Notes: generated by a model from the sequence alone, not told the origin. A DNA stretch of 64,000 bases from an uncultured Steroidobacter sp. (GCA_938008435.1 CALLKK010000010.1:124001-188000), one strand, 5' to 3'. Shown: positions 24,145 to 33,762, numbered from the stretch's first letter. Program-made: numbers and translations.

Positions 24145-24603
24145 ATGAAGCTACTGATCGTTGAGCACGAGTCGTTGCTCGCGTTGGCGCTCGCAGAGCA
24201 GCTGCGCTTGGCAGGACACACCATCGTCGGCCCTTCGTACGACTTCGGCGAGGCGATGGACCTTGCGACCTCGCAGCAGCCTCAGCTCGCCATCGTCGAC
24301 ATCGAGATCGGCAACGTGGATGAACGCACGCGCCTCGTGTGGTCGTTGAGCGGATCGCTCGGTATTCCGTCCATCCTGCTCACGAGCCGCCGCGAGTACA
24401 CGCGCCAGTGCGAAGGCGCTGCGATGGCGGTGCTCGAAAAACCGTTTCGCGTCGAGGACATCGTGCCCACGGTCGATGCGGCGCGCGATCGCCTTCCGGG
24501 TCACGCGCGCCCGTATGTGCCGTCTCGCGGCTATCGCATCGAGCAAGTCGATTCTCCCGCGTGCGTTGGCGAGATCAGGCGGCGCGACACGCACCTCGTG
24601 TAA
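24145..24603 (+). CDS. Single-domain response regulator (receiver only)
   Basis: 152 residues: a receiver (about 1-122) and a 30-residue basic tail with no output domain. The phospho-acceptor is in LAIVDIEIGN, Lys in LEKPFRVED and Ser in LLTSRRE. The acidic pocket reads VEHES rather than the usual EDE/DD, so one metal-binding Asp is replaced by His, which may weaken phosphorylation. GGGGGA lies just before ATG 24145. No kinase is adjacent. Such proteins act by protein contact, often in stress or light signalling. Confidence 0.85.
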   Translation: MKLLIVEHESLLALALAEQLRLAGHTIVGPSYDFGEAMDLATSQQPQLAIVDIEIGNVDERTRLVWSLSGSLGIPSILLTSRREYTRQCEGAAMAVLEKPFRVEDIVPTVDAARDRLPGHARPYVPSRGYRIEQVDSPACVGEIRRRDTHLV

Positions 24604-24612
24604 AGGCCGGCA

Positions 24613-25242
24613 TCAGCGTGTGCCGTAGAGGCGATCGCCCGCATCGCCCAATCCCGGCACGATATAGCCATGCGCATCGAGCTCGGGATCGATCGCCGCG
24701 GTCCAGATGCGCACCTCGGGATGGTCTGCGTGTACGCGGGCGATGCCGACGGGCGTGGCCAACACGCATACGAAGCGAATCTGCGTTGCGCCGTGCCGCT
24801 TGAGCTCTGCGAGCGCGGCGGCAGCGGAGTTGCCGGTCGCCAGCATCGGATCGATGACGATCACCAAGCGATCCGCGAGATCGCCGGGCGCCTTGAAGAA
24901 GTACTCGATGCTCTCGAGCGAGGCCGGATCGCGATAAAGGCCAACATGGGCGACACGGGCCGACGGCACGAGATCGAGCATGCCTTCGAGCAGGCCCAAA
25001 CCCGCACGCAGGATCGGCGCGAACACGAGCTTCTTCCCGGAGAGCTTGCGCGCCTGGAACGTCGTGAGCGGCGTTTCGATCGTCACCGGATCGAGCGCTA
25101 GATCGCGTGTGACCTCGTAACAAAGGAGCGTGGCGAGCTCGCGCATGAGCTGACGAAAGGCCTTCGTGCTGCGCTCCTTGTCGCGCAGCAAGGTCAGCTT
25201 GTGCTGCACGAGCGGATGATCGATCACGGTCACTTCGTTCAT
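24613..25242 (-). CDS. upp: Uracil phosphoribosyltransferase
   Basis: 209 residues, standard length. It makes UMP from uracil and PRPP. Visible signatures: HPLVQHKLTLLRDKERSTKAFRQL at the start, PILRAGLGLLEGM, the PRPP loop VIVIDPMLATGNSAAAAL and the uracil-binding end ELDAHGYIVPGLGDAGDRLYGTR. The start at 25242 gives the family N-terminus MNEVTVIDHP. A receiver gene converges on it from the left, and the OYE gene lies 86 bp upstream on the same strand. Confidence 0.97.
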   Translation of the reverse strand: MNEVTVIDHPLVQHKLTLLRDKERSTKAFRQLMRELATLLCYEVTRDLALDPVTIETPLTTFQARKLSGKKLVFAPILRAGLGLLEGMLDLVPSARVAHVGLYRDPASLESIEYFFKAPGDLADRLVIVIDPMLATGNSAAAALAELKRHGATQIRFVCVLATPVGIARVHADHPEVRIWTAAIDPELDAHGYIVPGLGDAGDRLYGTR

Positions 25243-25328
25243 AGGCCCTCCCCCGCGCGTGCCCGCTTGCCGCGTACATGACAGCCGGCGCCTCGACCGA
25301 TTCGCGCGCGAGGCGTCGCAAAGTGCGC

Positions 25329-26438
25329 TCAGTCTCCGCCCGTCTCGAAGAGCTCCCCGACGTCGAGCGGTTGCGAGCGCAGATACTGCTTCGGCGCGCG
25401 CACGCGTGCTTTGAAATGCGCCGCGGCATGCCAAGGCCAGCGCGGATTGAAAAGCATCGCGCGCGCAAGCGCGATGAGATCCGCATCGCCCGCCGCCAGG
25501 ATCGACTCGGCGTGCTCGAATTCGGTGATGAGGCCGACGGCGACGACCGGCAGCTTCACCGCCGCCTTGACGGCGCGTGCAAACGGCACCTGATAACCCG
25601 GCTCGAGCGGGATCTGCTGTTTCGGTGTGAGTCCGCCGCTCGATACGTGAATCGCGCTGCAGCCGCGTGCTTCGAGGGCACGCGCGAGCTCGATCGTCTG
25701 CTCGATGTCCCATCCGCCCGGCGCCCAGTCGGTCGCCGACACCCGCACGCTCACGGGCCGCTCGGGCGGTACGGCCGCGCGCACGGCATCGAACACTTCC
25801 AGCACGAAACGCATACGGTTCTCGAGCGAGCCGCCGTATTCGTCGTCGCGATGATTGGCAAGCGGCGAGAGAAATTGATGCAGCAGATAACCGTGCGCGG
25901 CATGCAATTGAATCGCATCGAGACCGATGCGTACGGCGCGTCGCGCCGCGTCGACGAAGGCATTGCGCACTTCGACGAGCCCGGCGCGATCGAGCGCCGC
26001 CGGCGCCGCGTCGGTGTCGAGATACCCGATGGCCGACGGCGCTTCGGTGCGCCAGCCGTGCGGATGATCTGGAGGAAACTGAGCGCCGCCGCGCCACGGC
26101 ACGTCCGTCGATGCCTTGCGCCCTGCATGCGCGAGCTGAATGGCGATCGGCATATCGGACCAGCGCCGAATCGATTCGATCGTCCGACGCATCGCCGCCT
26201 CGCACGCATCCGAATACAGGCCCACGTCGCGGTAGGTGATTCGCCCTTGCGGCCGCACCGCGGTCGCCTCGATCGTGAGCAAACCGGCGCCGGACAAGGC
26301 TAGATGACCGAGATGGATGAGGTGCCAATCGGTCATGCATCCGTCTTCGGCCGAGTACTGGCACATCGGCGCGATGACGATGCGATTGGCGAGCTTGAGC
26401 CCACCGATTTCAAAGGGCGTGAAGAGTCGAGCTCCCAT
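25329..26438 (-). CDS. Old-yellow-enzyme type NADH:flavin oxidoreductase (YqjM class)
   Basis: 369 residues from ATG 26438 with GGAG 6-9 nt upstream. A TIM-barrel ene-reductase: Cys in APMCQYSAEDG (the redox Cys of the YqjM class), the substrate His pair in QLHAAHGYLLHQFLSPLANHR, FMN contacts in the EYGGSLENRMRF block and QLAHAGRK. It reduces activated C=C bonds using NAD(P)H. It is upstream of upp on the minus strand and divergent from the TIM-barrel lipoprotein gene. It is not obviously part of either pathway. Confidence 0.93.
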   Translation of the reverse strand: MGARLFTPFEIGGLKLANRIVIAPMCQYSAEDGCMTDWHLIHLGHLALSGAGLLTIEATAVRPQGRITYRDVGLYSDACEAAMRRTIESIRRWSDMPIAIQLAHAGRKASTDVPWRGGAQFPPDHPHGWRTEAPSAIGYLDTDAAPAALDRAGLVEVRNAFVDAARRAVRIGLDAIQLHAAHGYLLHQFLSPLANHRDDEYGGSLENRMRFVLEVFDAVRAAVPPERPVSVRVSATDWAPGGWDIEQTIELARALEARGCSAIHVSSGGLTPKQQIPLEPGYQVPFARAVKAAVKLPVVAVGLITEFEHAESILAAGDADLIALARAMLFNPRWPWHAAAHFKARVRAPKQYLRSQPLDVGELFETGGD

Positions 26439-26643
26439 AGGATCTCCGAAACGAGAATCAAGCAATGCTTTGCTTACAAGGCGCAAGGTGGCCTTGCGGT
26501 TTCCTGCGCGGGCAGAGGGCGCAAGGAAAAGTGCGGGCAGCAATCCCGAGCGCGGAATTCTAGGGCTTGCGAGGTCAACCCGCTTGCGTCGCTCGCGCGT
26601 GTCCTGCACATTCTGCGCTTCCATAACAAAAGGGGGAGATGGG

Positions 26644-27564
26644 ATGAGCGCTCGCACTGTCCTGGCCTATAGTCTGTCGGTGCTCCTGGCGACCCTCGCA
26701 GGTTGTTCGCGCGACCAAGAAAATCACGAAGCGCACGCGAGCACGACGCCGCCCGCCGCCACGGCCGCGTCCGAATGCAAGCTCGCCGTTCAGCTTTATT
26801 CGTTCCGTAACGACCTCGAAAAAGACCTGCCCGGCACGCTCGCACGCATCAAGCAGCTCGGCATCGACTGCATCGAGCCCTACAGCCTGCACGGCCGCAC
26901 GCCGGAAGAGCTGCGGGCGGAATTCGACAAAGCCGGGCTGCGCGTCGTCAGCCTCCACCTCGGCGAGCTCTTCTATCGCCCGCCTGAAGAGGCCGTGCAT
27001 GTCGGCCGCGTGCTCGGCGCCCAGCAGATCGGCGTGGCCTGGATCAAGGAAGGCTTCGACGATGCCGTCGACGAGGCGAAGCTGATGGCGGCGGCGGAAA
27101 GGCTCAACGCCATGTGCCCCGCCGCGCAGGCTGCGGGCATGAAGGTCTTCTATCACAACCACGGCTACGAATTTCACCAAGGCGACGAAGAAGGACGCTT
27201 GTTCGAGAAGTTCGTGAATGCGCTCGATCCCGAGTGCGTGGTGCTGCAGATCGATCTGTTCTGGGCGGCATACGCCGCGCAGGATCCTGCCAAGCTCCTG
27301 CGCCGCTACGGCGATCGCACTTGGTCGGTACATGTGAAAGACATGGCGCCGTCGTTGGAGGTCCAGCCGATGGACGGTTCCGTGTGGCGCGGCGTTGGCG
27401 ACGACGGCTTCGCAGTGCTCGGCCAAGGCAAGCTGGATTGGTCCGAGATCTTCGCGGCGGCCAGCGCGGGCGCGGTTCGCTGGTACATCCTCGAAGACGA
27501 AACCTCGCGACCGTTCGAGAACATCGAAGCCGGAATGCCCTTCCTGCGTCAGCACGGCTTCTAA
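26644..27564 (+). CDS. Lipoprotein with xylose-isomerase-like TIM barrel
   Basis: 306 residues. Lipoprotein signal with lipobox LAGC (Cys 21), a short Ala/His linker, then a sugar-phosphate isomerase/epimerase barrel: LAVQLYSFRNDLEKDLPG, GIDCIEPYSLHGR, VVSLHLGELF, MKVFYHNHGYEFH, VVLQIDLFWAAYA and TWSVHVKDMAPS, with Glu/His/Asp placed as metal ligands. It lies in the envelope, unusual for this family. GGGGGAG precedes ATG 26644. The cytochrome/propeller protein follows 232 bp later in the same orientation, suggesting one pathway for an extracytoplasmic sugar. Confidence 0.9.
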   Translation: MSARTVLAYSLSVLLATLAGCSRDQENHEAHASTTPPAATAASECKLAVQLYSFRNDLEKDLPGTLARIKQLGIDCIEPYSLHGRTPEELRAEFDKAGLRVVSLHLGELFYRPPEEAVHVGRVLGAQQIGVAWIKEGFDDAVDEAKLMAAAERLNAMCPAAQAAGMKVFYHNHGYEFHQGDEEGRLFEKFVNALDPECVVLQIDLFWAAYAAQDPAKLLRRYGDRTWSVHVKDMAPSLEVQPMDGSVWRGVGDDGFAVLGQGKLDWSEIFAAASAGAVRWYILEDETSRPFENIEAGMPFLRQHGF

Positions 27565-27796
27565 ACCAGACCGTTCCCGACCAACGAAGGCGGCGGTCGG
27601 CAGCCGCAACGCAGCCTGATCGCCGCTCTTCAGACCAGCGAGACGGATCTCGCGCGCAAGCGCGCCGCGAAGCGCGGTTTCGCCCGCCATTGTTTCAAGC
27701 GCAGGTCCAGCAATGTCATGGATTGTCGAGCGTTGTCGCTCGGGGACGATTTTCGGCTAGTGTACGCGCACTCCTCACCCACCGAGCGAGATCCAG

Positions 27797-30700
27797 ATGC
27801 TGAGATCGAAACGCCCGTTTTGGCCGACCGTACTGGCCTGCTGCTTGTTCTGTGCGCAGTCGTTCGCCGCGAACGATGAGAGCGCATTCGGCGCCTTCCG
27901 TCCCAACCCGGCGTGGACAGTCGAAGGCGATGCGATCGTGCTCACGGAGCCCAGCCAGCAGGCCGCGCTGTACTCGGGCAACGCACCGAGCGACAGCATC
28001 ACGCGACTCGAATTCAATGCGCCGCCCGGCGCGAGCGCGACGCTCTACATCCAGGGCCGTTATTCGTTTGCCCTCGAAGGCAACGGCGAATGGCAAACGT
28101 TCGCGCTGCGCTTCCGCAGCCCGCGCTTCGATGAGGGCTATCAGAAGATCGAGAACGCCTTCGCGCTCGACATCGAACGCAACGGGCAGATCGAGCGCAA
28201 CGTGATCATCGAAGGACGCTCGCCCGATGGCCTTTGGGACGGCGAAGATCATTCCGCACCCACTTTCCTGGTCGTCAAGCGCGGTCCCTTCAGGGTGCGC
28301 AACGCGGTGCAGCTGCCTGCGGATTTCTCGCAGATCACGTTGCCGAAGACGAGCGGCGGCGAGACCAACGAGGCCTCGCTCATCGACACCGTCGCGCTCG
28401 GTCGCGAGCTCTTCAACTCCGTCGGCTGCGAGGCGTGTCATGCCGTTCACAAGAACGACGCCTCGGTGACCTCGGGCCCGAATCTGTACGGCTTGTTCCG
28501 CAACGAGCCGCGCATGCGCGAGATCGTCGAGGGCGAAGGCCATCGCTTCCAGATCAAGGTCGGCCGCGAGTACCTGCATCGCTCCGTGCGCGCTCCGTCC
28601 GATCAGATCGCAGTGGCGGAAAGCGGTCCGAAGCGCGGGGAGCCGTATCTGCCGGTCATGCCGCCGTATCCGCAAGAAGTCTTGAGCGATGCGCAGATCG
28701 ATGCGATCGGCGATTACCTCGCGACGCTCAACGATTCCGGCGACGCCGGCCCGGCCGTGCGCCTTGCCACGCTCGCGCCAGCGAAACCCTACGATCCGCT
28801 CGCCGATGCCTTGCAATGGCTCGTCGGCGATGAAGTGCGCATGCAGCGCGGCCCGCTGCCGGGCGCTTCGGGCCGTAGCATTCATGTCGGCCATCCGAAC
28901 GGCGTGAACTACACCTTCGATCCGCGCGTGCTTGCCGTGGTGAAGATCTGGCAGGGCGGCTTCCTCGACATGAGCGGCGAGCTCACCAATCGCGGCGGCC
29001 GCGGTCTGGCGCTCGGCTACGAAAGCCGCGAGATCGCCTTCGGCGAGACGCCCTTCCTGGTCGCGCCGCTCGATACGCAAGGCCGCTTGATCGACTTTTC
29101 CTTCAAGGAAGCGAAATTCGGCGACACCGAAGCGATGCTCGCCGCGCTCAACGACACGCGCGATCAGCTCGATCGCATCGCGCAGATCGATGCCCAGTTC
29201 CTTGGCTATTACCGCGACTCGCGCGACAAGACCGCAAATCCGGCTTTCAAGTACCGCGTCGGTCAGAACGTCATCGAAACCGTCACCTCGATCTCGCCGA
29301 GCGGAGAGATCGTCGTTGCGCTCGTCGGCACGTTGAAGACGCCGCAAACCTTCGCGCTCAATCCGCAGTTCTTCGCGGATGCGACCGTGAGCGCCGGTAC
29401 GCTCGCACAAGATCGCTGGACTCTGCCGGCCGGCAAGCTCAACGCCACGGTGCGCGGCAAAGCCCCGCTTGCACAGCAGGCGTGGCGTCCTGCCCCGTCG
29501 CAGCATCGTTTCACGCCGGCGCCGCTCGTCACCGAGCCGAGCACGGCGCGGCTGCCCGCGGGCTACAGCATCGAGAACTACTATCCGCCGAAGGACAATT
29601 ACGGTCGCGATCAGCTGTTCGAGGCGCTCGGGCTTGCGCTCAGCAAAGACGGCACAGTCGTCGTCGCGACGCGTAACGCCGGCATCTGGCGCTTGCGCAA
29701 CAACGAGTGGCACTTCTTCGCCGAAGGCTTGTTCGACAGCCTCGGCGTCGTCGTCGAAGACGACAAGGGACTCGTCGTCGTGGCGGGGCAGAAAGCCGAG
29801 CTCACCCGCATCAGCGATACGAACGGCGACGGCCGCGCGGATCTCTACGAGACGCTCTTCGACGCGCACTCGTATCACAGCAACTATCACACGTACATGC
29901 ACGGGCCCGTCCGCAAGCCCGACGGCACGTACTGCTTCGCGCTCAATCTCGCGCACGGCGGTCCGGGCTTGTACCTCGCGGGCGGCAACGTGATGGGCAC
30001 GTACGGCGGCTTCAACGGCTGGGCCGTGTGCGTCGATCGTAAGGGCAAATTCGAGCTCGTTGCGAACGGCCTGCGCAGCCCCGCAGGCATCGGCGTGGGC
30101 CCGGACGGTCGCGTGTGGATCGCGGACAACCAAGGCGACTTCGTCGCCACCTCGAAGTTGTACGAGCTCAAGAAGGATGCGTTCTACGGCCATCCCGCGA
30201 GTCTCGTCGATCTGCCCGGCATGACGCCCTCGTCGCCCGAGATTCAGTGGGAGCGCGTGCTCGACCGGCGTGCCGCGCCGACGATCCTGTTTCCTCACAA
30301 CCGGGTCGCCAACTCGCCGGGCAATCCGGCATGGATTCCGCGCAAGACGTTCGCGCCGTTCGAAGGGCAGATGCTCATCGGCGATCAGACGCAGTCGAAT
30401 CTGCTGCGCGTCGCGATCGAGCGCGTCGGCGACATCGAGCAAGGCAGTGTGATGCCGTTCTTCGAGGGCCTCGAATCCGGCGTCATGCGTCCGCTCTTCC
30501 TGCGCGACGGCAGCTTGCTGCTCGGCCAGACCGGCCGCGGCTGGCAGGCGAAGGGCGGCAAGATCGCAAGCCTCCAGCACGTGCGCTGGGACGGCAAGAC
30601 GATCGCGCCGCAGATAAAGAGCATGAGCGCAACCGCGAACGGCTTTACCATCGAGCTCACGCAGCCGCTCGCCTCGCACATCACCGAGGACGCGCTGCGC

Positions 30701-30979
30701 GCCGCGATCCTGCTCGAATCGTGGACGTATCGCGACGCTCCGGATTACGGCTCGGATGAGCTCGATCTCAAGCAAGAAGCGTATCGGGAGCTCGCCATCA
30801 GCCCGGATCGCAAGCGCATTACCATCGCGCTTGCCTCGCTCGAGCTGCCGCAAGTCCATCCGCAACAGACGGCTCGCGTCTATCACGCGCAATTGAATGC
30901 GCGGACGCTGTTCGCCGATGCGAATGCGCCGGAGAAGCTCGACGCGTACTACACGTTGCGCGCTTTCCCGCGCAAATAG
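27797..30979 (+). CDS. Exported DUF1080-like / cytochrome c / beta-propeller protein
   Basis: 1060 residues with a signal peptide (1-24, ending QSFAAN). Domains in order: a beta-sandwich resembling DUF1080 3-keto-disaccharide hydrolases (about 35-170); a mono-haem cytochrome c with CEACH (Cys 211, Cys 214, His 215) and a likely axial Met 288 in PVMPPYP; a DUF6797-like region (about 330-560, VNYTFDPRVLAVVKIWQGGFLDMSG); and a sugar-dehydrogenase-type beta-propeller (about 570-930, ARNAGIWRLRNNEW-like and RNGDGRADLYETLF-like blades). It likely oxidises or cleaves a sugar in the periplasm and passes electrons to the chain. It follows the TIM-barrel lipoprotein. Confidence 0.85.
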   Translation: MLRSKRPFWPTVLACCLFCAQSFAANDESAFGAFRPNPAWTVEGDAIVLTEPSQQAALYSGNAPSDSITRLEFNAPPGASATLYIQGRYSFALEGNGEWQTFALRFRSPRFDEGYQKIENAFALDIERNGQIERNVIIEGRSPDGLWDGEDHSAPTFLVVKRGPFRVRNAVQLPADFSQITLPKTSGGETNEASLIDTVALGRELFNSVGCEACHAVHKNDASVTSGPNLYGLFRNEPRMREIVEGEGHRFQIKVGREYLHRSVRAPSDQIAVAESGPKRGEPYLPVMPPYPQEVLSDAQIDAIGDYLATLNDSGDAGPAVRLATLAPAKPYDPLADALQWLVGDEVRMQRGPLPGASGRSIHVGHPNGVNYTFDPRVLAVVKIWQGGFLDMSGELTNRGGRGLALGYESREIAFGETPFLVAPLDTQGRLIDFSFKEAKFGDTEAMLAALNDTRDQLDRIAQIDAQFLGYYRDSRDKTANPAFKYRVGQNVIETVTSISPSGEIVVALVGTLKTPQTFALNPQFFADATVSAGTLAQDRWTLPAGKLNATVRGKAPLAQQAWRPAPSQHRFTPAPLVTEPSTARLPAGYSIENYYPPKDNYGRDQLFEALGLALSKDGTVVVATRNAGIWRLRNNEWHFFAEGLFDSLGVVVEDDKGLVVVAGQKAELTRISDTNGDGRADLYETLFDAHSYHSNYHTYMHGPVRKPDGTYCFALNLAHGGPGLYLAGGNVMGTYGGFNGWAVCVDRKGKFELVANGLRSPAGIGVGPDGRVWIADNQGDFVATSKLYELKKDAFYGHPASLVDLPGMTPSSPEIQWERVLDRRAAPTILFPHNRVANSPGNPAWIPRKTFAPFEGQMLIGDQTQSNLLRVAIERVGDIEQGSVMPFFEGLESGVMRPLFLRDGSLLLGQTGRGWQAKGGKIASLQHVRWDGKTIAPQIKSMSATANGFTIELTQPLASHITEDALRAAILLESWTYRDAPDYGSDELDLKQEAYRELAISPDRKRITIALASLELPQVHPQQTARVYHAQLNARTLFADANAPEKLDAYYTLRAFPRK

Positions 30980-31282
30980 CCCGAACGCGAGCCGTGCGGC
31001 AGGACGCTGTCCCGCCGCCGGCTCGCCCCCGGGCCGCATGCCCGCTCATGGTTGACGGGGCAACGAAACGGCAAAGCCATCCCTGCAGTGACCCTCCGCT
31101 CGACCTGAGACCTCGCACCGCCTTCACCGATACAGCCGATCCGACCGACTGGACGCCCTCACACGCCGGCCGTTTTTCGTGCGCACTGAGTGCGCATAGC
31201 AGCCCGAATACCTTCAGGCCATCGGACAATTACTAACCGATCCTTGAGATTCACCTACTCGCGCCAGCCGAGACCCAGCTCG
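30980..31282. other. Gene-free interval before the PAS kinase
   Basis: 303 bp with no convincing ORF. It holds an inverted repeat GCGAGCCG (about 30987) / CGGCTCGC (about 31019) without a T-run, and a small palindrome GCGCACTGAGTGCGC near 31182. A CGGCAAAGCC stretch near 31071 superficially recalls a c-di-GMP riboswitch but the rest of that motif is missing. Confidence 0.5.
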
Positions 31283-31288
31283 TACAAT
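31283..31288 (+). promoter_or_regulatory. -10 box (TACAAT) of the PAS kinase gene
   Basis: CGTACAATCG lies 21 bp before the GTG at 31310, implying a leader of about 15 nt. It matches the boxes at 21522 and 50976. If real, it excludes the upstream ATG at 31190 as start. Confidence 0.4.
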
Positions 31289-31309
31289 CGCCGAACGAAG
31301 ACCGGCCGA

Positions 31310-33379
31310 GTGGGAACGAGCGCTCCCAAGGTCGAGAGGATTCTCGAGCAGGCACAGTCGACCGAGGACCGTTTGCCAGACGATCAGCACAACCGCCGCG
31401 CGCGGCACAAAGACGCCGAGGCTGCCTCTGCGGCAAGCGCCTCTGCGAGCCCCATTCCTTCCGCTGCCGCCCTCGCCGATGCCGAGCAGACGCTGCGCAG
31501 CGAGATGCTCTTCTCGGAGACGCTGCTCGAGAGCCTTCCGGGAATCATGTACTTCTACGACAGCACAGGACGCTTCCTGCGCTGGAACCGCAACTTCGAG
31601 CGCGTGAGCGGCTATACGGCCGAGGAAATCGCCGCGATGCATCCGCTCGAGTTCTTCGCGCCCCAAGACCGGCCGCGCGTCGAGGCTCGAATTGCGGAGG
31701 TCTTCACGGTTGGCGAGTCGAGCGTGGAGGCGCCGTTCCAGACGAAACGTGGCGAGTTGATCCCGTACTTGCTGACCGGACGACGCGTCGAATACCACGG
31801 TCGCACATGCCTGCTCGGCGTCGGCATCGACATCACCGCACGCACCGAAGCCCAAGCGAAGCTCGAGCAAAGCGAACGCAAGTATCGCGAGCTCGTCGAG
31901 CACGCCAACAGCATCATCCTGCGTTGGGATCGGGCCGGGCGCGTCACCTTCTTGAACGAGTTCGGCCTGCGCTTTTTCGGTTATGCGGAGGAAGAGATCA
32001 TCGGCCGGCACGTCATCGGCACGATCGTACCCAAGACGGAAACCGGCGGCCGCAATCTCGAGCGCCTGATGGAGGACATCTGCGCGCGGCCCGAGGCGTT
32101 CGAGCAGAGCATCAACGAAAACGTCCGACACGACGGCGAGCGCGTGTGGATCTCCTGGGCGAACCGCATCGAGCGCGATGAGCGCGGTGAGCCGATCGGC
32201 ATCCTGAGCATCGGCACCGACATCACCGCTCGACGCGAGGCCGAAGAGCGTCTGCGCCAGAGCGAAGCGCATCTGCGCGAAGCCCAGCGCATCGCCAAGA
32301 TCGGCAGCTGGGAGCTCGACCTCAGCACATGCCGCATCAAATGGTCCGGACAGACGAGCGAGATCTTCGGGCTGAGCCCGGCGCATTCGAGCGGCACGTA
32401 TCAGGAGTTCCTGACCTTCGTGCATCCCGATGACCTCGCAGCGCTCGAAGCTGCGCACCGCGCCGCGCTCGAGGGCAGCGCGCGCTTCGACATCCAACAT
32501 CGCATCGTGCTGCGCGACGGCACCGAGAAAGTCGTGCATCAGATCGCGGACGTGAAGCGCGAAAACGGCGTACCGGTCTCGCTGGCCGGCACGGTGCACG
32601 ACATCACCGACAGGGCACGCATCGAAGCGGAGCGCGAGCGCCGACATCGCGCCGAGGCGGCCGACAAGGTCAAATCCGCGTTCCTCGCGACCATGTCGCA
32701 CGAGCTACGTACGCCGCTCAACTCGATCATCGGCTTTACCGGCATCCTCCTGCAGGAGCTCGCAGGCCCTATCAATGCCGAGCAACGCAAGCAGCTCGAG
32801 ATGGTACGCAGCAGCGCGCGCCATCTGCTGGCCCTCGTGAACGACGTGCTCGATATCTCCAAGATCGAAGCGGATCAGCTCGTCATCGCGCGCGAGCCCT
32901 TCGACCTCACCGCCTCCATTACCAAGGTGCTCTCGCTGGTCACGCCGCAGGCGCGAGAGAAGGGCTTGGCCATGCACGTCGAGCTGCCTTCGGATCTCGG
33001 GCAGATGATCGGAGACCAACGCCGCTTCGAGCAGATCCTGCTCAACCTCCTGAGCAACGCCATCAAGTTCACGGAACAGGGTGAGATCGGCTTGATCGCC
33101 GAACGTCTGTCTTGCGACGCAAGTACTGGACAAGCGGCCGTCAACGTGCGCATCTGCGATACCGGCCCCGGCATCAAGGCAGCCGATCTCGAGCATTTGT
33201 TCGAGCCGTTTCGCCAGGTGGACAGCGGGCTCGCCCGCCGGCACGAGGGCACCGGCCTCGGGCTCGCCATCTGCCGGCGGCTGACGCAGCTCATGGGCGG
33301 GCGGATCGAGGTGGAAAGCGAATGGGGCAAGGGCAGCACGTTCAGCGTCACGCTGCCGCTCGCCGTGAGAGGTAATTGA
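31310..33379 (+). CDS. Soluble multi-PAS sensor histidine kinase
   Basis: 689 residues from GTG 31310, chosen because a -10 box lies just upstream; an ATG at 31190 gives a longer, odd N-terminus. No membrane helix. Three PAS domains in series, each followed by an ITAR- or ITDR-type helix (LLESLPGIMYFYDSTGRFLR; HANSIILRWDRAGRVTFLN; REAQRIAKIGSWELDLSTCR), then HisKA (MSHELRTPLNS, His 464) and HATPase (NLLSNAIKFTEQG, GTGLGLAICRRL). It heads a block with a receiver that overlaps its stop and then a receiver-kinase-receiver protein, suggesting a phosphorelay. Confidence 0.93.
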   Translation: MGTSAPKVERILEQAQSTEDRLPDDQHNRRARHKDAEAASAASASASPIPSAAALADAEQTLRSEMLFSETLLESLPGIMYFYDSTGRFLRWNRNFERVSGYTAEEIAAMHPLEFFAPQDRPRVEARIAEVFTVGESSVEAPFQTKRGELIPYLLTGRRVEYHGRTCLLGVGIDITARTEAQAKLEQSERKYRELVEHANSIILRWDRAGRVTFLNEFGLRFFGYAEEEIIGRHVIGTIVPKTETGGRNLERLMEDICARPEAFEQSINENVRHDGERVWISWANRIERDERGEPIGILSIGTDITARREAEERLRQSEAHLREAQRIAKIGSWELDLSTCRIKWSGQTSEIFGLSPAHSSGTYQEFLTFVHPDDLAALEAAHRAALEGSARFDIQHRIVLRDGTEKVVHQIADVKRENGVPVSLAGTVHDITDRARIEAERERRHRAEAADKVKSAFLATMSHELRTPLNSIIGFTGILLQELAGPINAEQRKQLEMVRSSARHLLALVNDVLDISKIEADQLVIAREPFDLTASITKVLSLVTPQAREKGLAMHVELPSDLGQMIGDQRRFEQILLNLLSNAIKFTEQGEIGLIAERLSCDASTGQAAVNVRICDTGPGIKAADLEHLFEPFRQVDSGLARRHEGTGLGLAICRRLTQLMGGRIEVESEWGKGSTFSVTLPLAVRGN

Positions 33380-33753
33380 TGAAAGCGCGGATACTGCTCA
33401 TCGAAGACAACGAGCAAAACCGTTATCTCGCCCGCTTCCTGCTCGAGCAGGGCGGCCACGAGGTATTGCAGGCGGAGACGGGTCCGCTCGGCTTGGAAAT
33501 GGCCGCGCGCACACGCCCCGATCTCATCCTGCTCGATATTCAGTTGCCCGGCATGGACGGCCACGCCGTCGCGCGCACGTTGAAGAGCGACGAAACGCTG
33601 CGCTCCGTGCCGATCGTCGCCGTCACGTCGTATGCGATGGCGGGCGACCGTGAGAAATGCCTCGAGGCCGGCGCCGAAGGCTACATCGAAAAGCCGATCA
33701 ACCCCGAGACGTTTCTCTCCGAGATCGAGGCGTTCCTACGGCCCCGCGCTTGA
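33379..33753 (+). CDS. DivK-like single-domain receiver
   Basis: 124 residues, receiver only. The acidic pair is in LIEDNEQNRYLARFLLEQ, the phospho-acceptor in ILLDIQLPGMDG, Thr in AVTSYAM and Lys in YIEKPINPETF. It is close to the DivK/CheY-like class that relays phosphate between kinases. ATG 33379 shares one base with the kinase stop, and the next gene starts 9 bp after its own stop, so all three are cotranscribed. Confidence 0.93.
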   Translation: MKARILLIEDNEQNRYLARFLLEQGGHEVLQAETGPLGLEMAARTRPDLILLDIQLPGMDGHAVARTLKSDETLRSVPIVAVTSYAMAGDREKCLEAGAEGYIEKPINPETFLSEIEAFLRPRA

Positions 33754-33762
33754 AGCACCGCT

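Noticed and set aside
24086..24148. 20-codon ORF overlapping the lone receiver start
   Set aside because: No Shine-Dalgarno, no motif shared with other mini-ORFs; such overlaps arise by chance in GC-rich DNA before ATGA.
31060..31090. Possible c-di-GMP-I riboswitch (CGGCAAAGCC) before the PAS kinase
   Set aside because: Only a short CAAAGCC match; the paired GGCAAACC part and tetraloop receptor are absent.
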